Below are positions 17,341-20,000 of a stretch of 20,000 nt of DNA, piece after piece. A model generated the notes under the pieces. That model had not been told where the DNA came from. It did not search any database and saw nothing but the letters and a program-made list of their open reading frames with translations. The translations under genes and the position numbers were made by a program. This stretch comes from Priapulus caudatus (lineage: Eukaryota > Priapulida > Priapulimorpha > Priapulimorphida > Priapulidae), in contig NW_014577864.1 in NCBI RefSeq assembly GCF_000485595.1, positions 240,499-260,498 on the forward strand. Direction: 5' to 3'. Every line of letters begins with the position of its first letter. Positions within the stretch are counted from its first letter, which is position 1.

Positions 17341-17531
17341 TATATACACACAGAAAGAGAGACATACGCGCGCGCGGCCATGTGTAAGTAGATATGGAAT
17401 AAAGTTATTCAAATATTTACTATTTAGCTATAAGTAACAGCCGTGTTTACGTTTCTCTCTGGTGTCTGACTAAGCTATCGCATCGCCGTACGTCCTTTCT
17501 TTACGGTTGGGAGCGAGAAATAATCCCAACA

Positions 17532-17897
17532 TAAACAAGCAGGCGATAAGAAATTTACGACTGTATCACAGCACTCCGTCACACTAAGTCCACTACACTA
17601 CTTCTGGACGACTGAGCTGTGTAATTATAATAACACTACTTTATTGTTAATTCTATACCAGCACAGTGTGCTGGACGTAGACGTTGCCACACAGAACCGC
17701 GCGAAGAGCCACAAACTGTAAAAAGTAGCAACTACAATCCACGAAGGGTTAGGCCTATATAATAATATATGCACCATCCCTTAATTTTTGTGAGTTTTTG
17801 TCTTGGACTAAGAATATTAGCAGATAAGTTTATAATACAAGAATATAAAAAAGTCTAATATAAATATGTATATATTATATATTTATATATATATATG

Positions 17898-17947
<50 letters not shown>

Positions 17948-18020
17948 ACACAATATAATACAGCTGACATTGTCCCGCCATCGGAGGGTTTTATGGATAC
18001 GCTGCACACTCACGCGGTTT
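17532..18020. other. AT-rich flank with a (TA)n microsatellite
   Basis: Sequence after the BEL element. It includes TAGGCCTA at 17750-17757 and a TA tract at about 17870-17946. No gene is seen. Confidence 0.65.
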
Positions 18021-18026
18021 ATATAA

Positions 18027-18202
18027 TATACGAGCTGCCTCGGCGCTTCGCGCCTCTGCATCTTTGGGCGAGGCGCTACGCGCCTCGGTATCCGGTGAGA
18101 AAATTCCCTGTTTGAGAGCCGTAACAGTGACACTTTGAAATCATGAAAACTTCATAAAATGTGCCGATTTGGCTGTATTTGTGTGCATATATTTTGTGCA
18201 TA
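18027..18202 (+). repeat. Direct repeat, left copy (about 175 bp)
   Basis: Matches 18908-19082 throughout. Near its start are two GC-rich hairpins, GGCGC-TTC-GCGCC and GAGGCG-CTA-CGCGCCTC. It then has a conserved AT-rich tail with CACTTTGAAA, CATGAAAACT and TTTGGCTGTATTTGTGTGCATAT. Confidence 0.9.
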
Positions 18203-18429
18203 AAACAAAAAAACTGCTAAATTTCTGTAACACGTCCGTCCAAGTTAACAGCTCAATTCGAGTAGGCAAAATAACAGGCGTGAGCTACCGTCTCGCGAAC
18301 ATCCGCTCACGTGACTCACAAGCTTCGCTTGTAGCTGGCTGTCTACGGTCGCGTTGTGCAACACGGTATTACGGCGTATTGTGTGTACGCGGGCAAGCAA
18401 GTGCATCGCAGCAGTAGCAGCAGCAGTAA

Positions 18430-18880
18430 AGCCTAGCGCACACCCCCGAGCAAAACACCCTGAACGTGGAGTAAAACGTGATTCGCTCGATGTTCGTGGC
18501 TGTGTGCGGATTCCCGAAACAAAAAACATTGCTCAGCTGAACGTGTTTCGCTGAACAAGCAATGTTTGATTCGCGGAACGTATTTTCGCCTGAGCGTACG
18601 TTTTGCTCGGGTGTGTGCGTCAATCGTTCTGGTACACAGCGAAACGCCACAGACGGTCTCCAATCAATATCCTTAAAAATATCACATGACACACAAAATT
18701 GGGTGTCCATTGGATGGCTATTTTTGATGTCATGTGACAGCGGCACTGTACGCAGTGTTTCTGTATGTTTTTCTCAGCTGTGTGCTGTGTCGGGTGGCGT
18801 GTGTGCGCTTGCTCGCCGAGCAGAACGCGAAACGCTGGAAAACAAAATTTCCCGTTTTGCTCGGGTGTGTGCGCTAGGCT
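18430..18880. mobile_element. 451-bp inverted-repeat MITE with TAA duplication
   Basis: A 27-bp inverted repeat (18430-18456 and 18854-18880, one mismatch) starting AGCCTAGCGCACAC, flanked by TAA on both sides (18427-18429 and 18881-18883). A 3-bp TWA-type duplication fits PIF/Harbinger. A third copy of the terminal sequence lies inside at 18600-18619 in the same orientation as the right end. A further hairpin (arms 18524-18533 and 18558-18567) lies between it and the left end, so a smaller fold-back unit is nested within the larger one. No transposase is present. Confidence 0.85.
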
Positions 18881-18907
18881 TAAGACACGCGCCAAATATA
18901 TAAATAG

Positions 18908-19082
18908 ATATACGAGCTGCCTCGGCGCTTCGCGCCTTGGCGGCTATGGGCAAGGCGCTACGCGCCTCGCGATCCGGTGAGAAAATGTCCCACGTGAGAG
19001 CCGAGACAGGAACACTTTGAAACCATGAAAACTGCATAAAATGTGATAATTTGGCTGTATTTGTGTGCATATTTTGTGCATA
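18908..19082 (+). repeat. Direct repeat, right copy (about 175 bp)
   Basis: Second copy of 18027-18202, 881 bp downstream, with the same two GC hairpins and AT-rich tail. It starts 25 bp after the TAA duplication of the MITE. The ends are not TG...CA, so these are not typical LTRs. Confidence 0.9.
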
Positions 19083-19400
19083 TCTATTTTACCTCTGTAT
19101 CAATTAATAGTACGAAAATTAGAACCGAGCGCTTTGCGGTAAGCCTATAAGGTCGATGGAAATGCATAAAAATTCAGCTTTCTTCATGAAAGTAGGCTAT
19201 CCCCAAAAACAAGCACATTCCATTAAAAGATGCGCTACAATTGCATCAACAATATTCAAGAATTGCGACTCATTTAATGTAGGATCAAATATGCCACCTG
19301 TACGCTACGATTTGGCGCGCTAGTTTAATACCATATCAAATTTTGAAGTCTGTACAGGGTAGGATAATTACTTGCAGTCCTAGATACAGTGCAGGCACGC
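19083..19400. other. Non-coding DNA, nothing recognised
   Basis: AT-rich sequence with no repeat structure, transposon end or gene that I can support. Confidence 0.6.
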
Positions 19401-19401
19401 G

Positions 19402-19448
19402 TACGTGTGTGTTTGTTTGTTTGTGTTTGTGTGTGTGTGTGTGCGCGC

Positions 19449-19510
<62 letters not shown>

Positions 19511-19553
19511 GCATGTGTATGTGTGCATGCATGTGTGTGCGCGTGTGTGTGTA
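19402..19553. repeat. GT microsatellite
   Basis: (TTTG)n passing into (GT)n, with GCGCGC and GCATGC interruptions that can form short palindromes (for example GCGCGCATGCGCGC at 19499-19512). Frames across it are repeat translations. Confidence 0.96.
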
Positions 19554-20000
19554 GAAATCATATTATAGGTATACAAATTTATGGATTAATAAGGACAAAT
19601 TTCTCATTATTAACCCCTGATAATACATATAAATTATATACCAATACATTTACTCTAGTAAAGATGTACGTTGTTTATGTAGAATTATATATTGTATAGC
19701 ATTGCATTGTGTTGTATTATTTGCAATTGGTAATATTTTAACCACTTTACAAATTTACACTATTCCATCCAGCAGAATGAATTTTTTCTATGAAGAAAAC
19801 TGTTTTCAGTACATGTAATAGAATTATATGCAATAAAAATTTAATAAATGAATAAAAAATAAATATAAGAATCATTCCCAGTGTCCCAGGTAAAAATGTC
19901 ACTCCCCAGCTCCCAGCTAAATAAAACTTCCATTCGGGACTTTCTCGCGTCCCACTTGACTTCTATTCCGTCCATTCTAATCACGGGAAATTTATCTGGT
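19554..20000. other. AT-rich non-coding DNA
   Basis: A TAATA and ATAAA-rich stretch followed from about 19875 by a more GC-balanced segment with CCCAG repeats. No gene or mobile element is recognised. Confidence 0.6.

Larger units (their letters stand above)
3181..17531 (+). mobile_element. Degenerate BEL/Pao LTR retrotransposon with nested insertions
   Basis: Bounded on the left by TGTTGGGAAATATC (3181) and on the right by an LTR that starts with the same word (16316) and ends TCCCAACA (17531). Between them lie, in BEL/Pao order, Gag with three Cys-His knuckles, a DSGS aspartic protease domain, a YVDD reverse transcriptase, RNase H, integrase and the BEL-specific C-terminal integrase domain, then a polypurine tract. 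About half of the 14.35 kb is later insertion. The 5 bp before 3181 (GGTTG) and after 17531 (TAAAC) differ, so the expected target duplication is not visible and the left end may have been rearranged. Confidence 0.9.
16316..17531 (+). repeat. 3' LTR, interrupted by two MITEs
   Basis: Starts TGTTGGGA and ends TCCCAACA, inverted ends typical of LTRs. After removing the insertions at 16341-16813 (with its AAACG copy) and 17206-17340, the LTR is about 600 bp. AATAAA occurs at 17165-17170 and again at 17398-17403. The first 200 bp align with the 5' LTR at 3181-3390. A CG-rich block (TTCGGCGCGGCGGCGCC) at about 16933-16949 is conserved in both. Confidence 0.9.

Noticed and set aside
18027-19082. 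The direct repeats considered as LTRs
   Set aside because: They do not begin with TG or end with CA, have no primer site or polypurine tract beside them, and no matching short duplications were found outside.
19402-19553. GT-rich tract considered as telomeric
   Set aside because: It is a dinucleotide microsatellite and lacks TTAGGG-type units.

Overview
This window is repetitive DNA from an animal genome, most likely an aquatic invertebrate. The signs are a decayed BEL/Pao LTR retrotransposon, several families of non-autonomous DNA transposons, a Helitron end, solo LTRs of other retrotransposons, and long (CA), (GT), (CATA) and (TA) microsatellites. I see no intact host gene, tRNA, rRNA or CRISPR array. 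The species cannot be named from the sequence alone.

Layout. 1-3180: microsatellite and repeat-rich DNA with one MITE copy (913-1396), a second small MITE (about 1562-1758) and a 26-bp direct repeat. 3181-17531: a BEL/Pao element, greatly swollen by later insertions. Its 5' LTR region (3181-about 6727) is split by a TTAA-flanked MITE, by MITE copies and by about 1.8 kb of foreign DNA. A leader (6728-6887) is followed by gag (6888-about 9030), the protease-like domain (about 9050-11060), reverse transcriptase (about 11060-13500), RNase H (13500-14200), integrase (14290-15900) and the C-terminal integrase domain (to 16280). A hairpin and polypurine tract lead into the 3' LTR (16316-17531). 17532-20000: AT-rich DNA, a pair of about 175-bp direct repeats around a 451-bp inverted-repeat MITE, and a GT microsatellite.

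The BEL frame acts as a ruler for dating insertions, because each one interrupts a recognisable coding or LTR sequence. Gag holds a 57-bp hairpin (7001-7057) and a probable 748-bp solo LTR with TATC duplications. The protease domain holds a 1531-bp hAT-type element with a perfect 8-bp duplication (ATTGAGAT), which itself contains a Helitron 3' end. Reverse transcriptase holds a 1230-bp solo LTR with a visible TATA box and polyadenylation signal. Integrase holds about 750 bp of composite repeat that replaced its zinc-binding half. The 3' LTR holds two more inverted-repeat MITEs. The 5' LTR does not share two of the 3' LTR insertions, so those came after the BEL element integrated.

No gene here is likely to make a working product: every BEL domain carries stops and frameshifts. 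I did not find a new enzymatic system. The most useful material is the dense, well-bounded nest of insertions, several apparently family-level MITEs, and repeated TAGGCCTA octamers, one of which breaks a conserved integrase segment.
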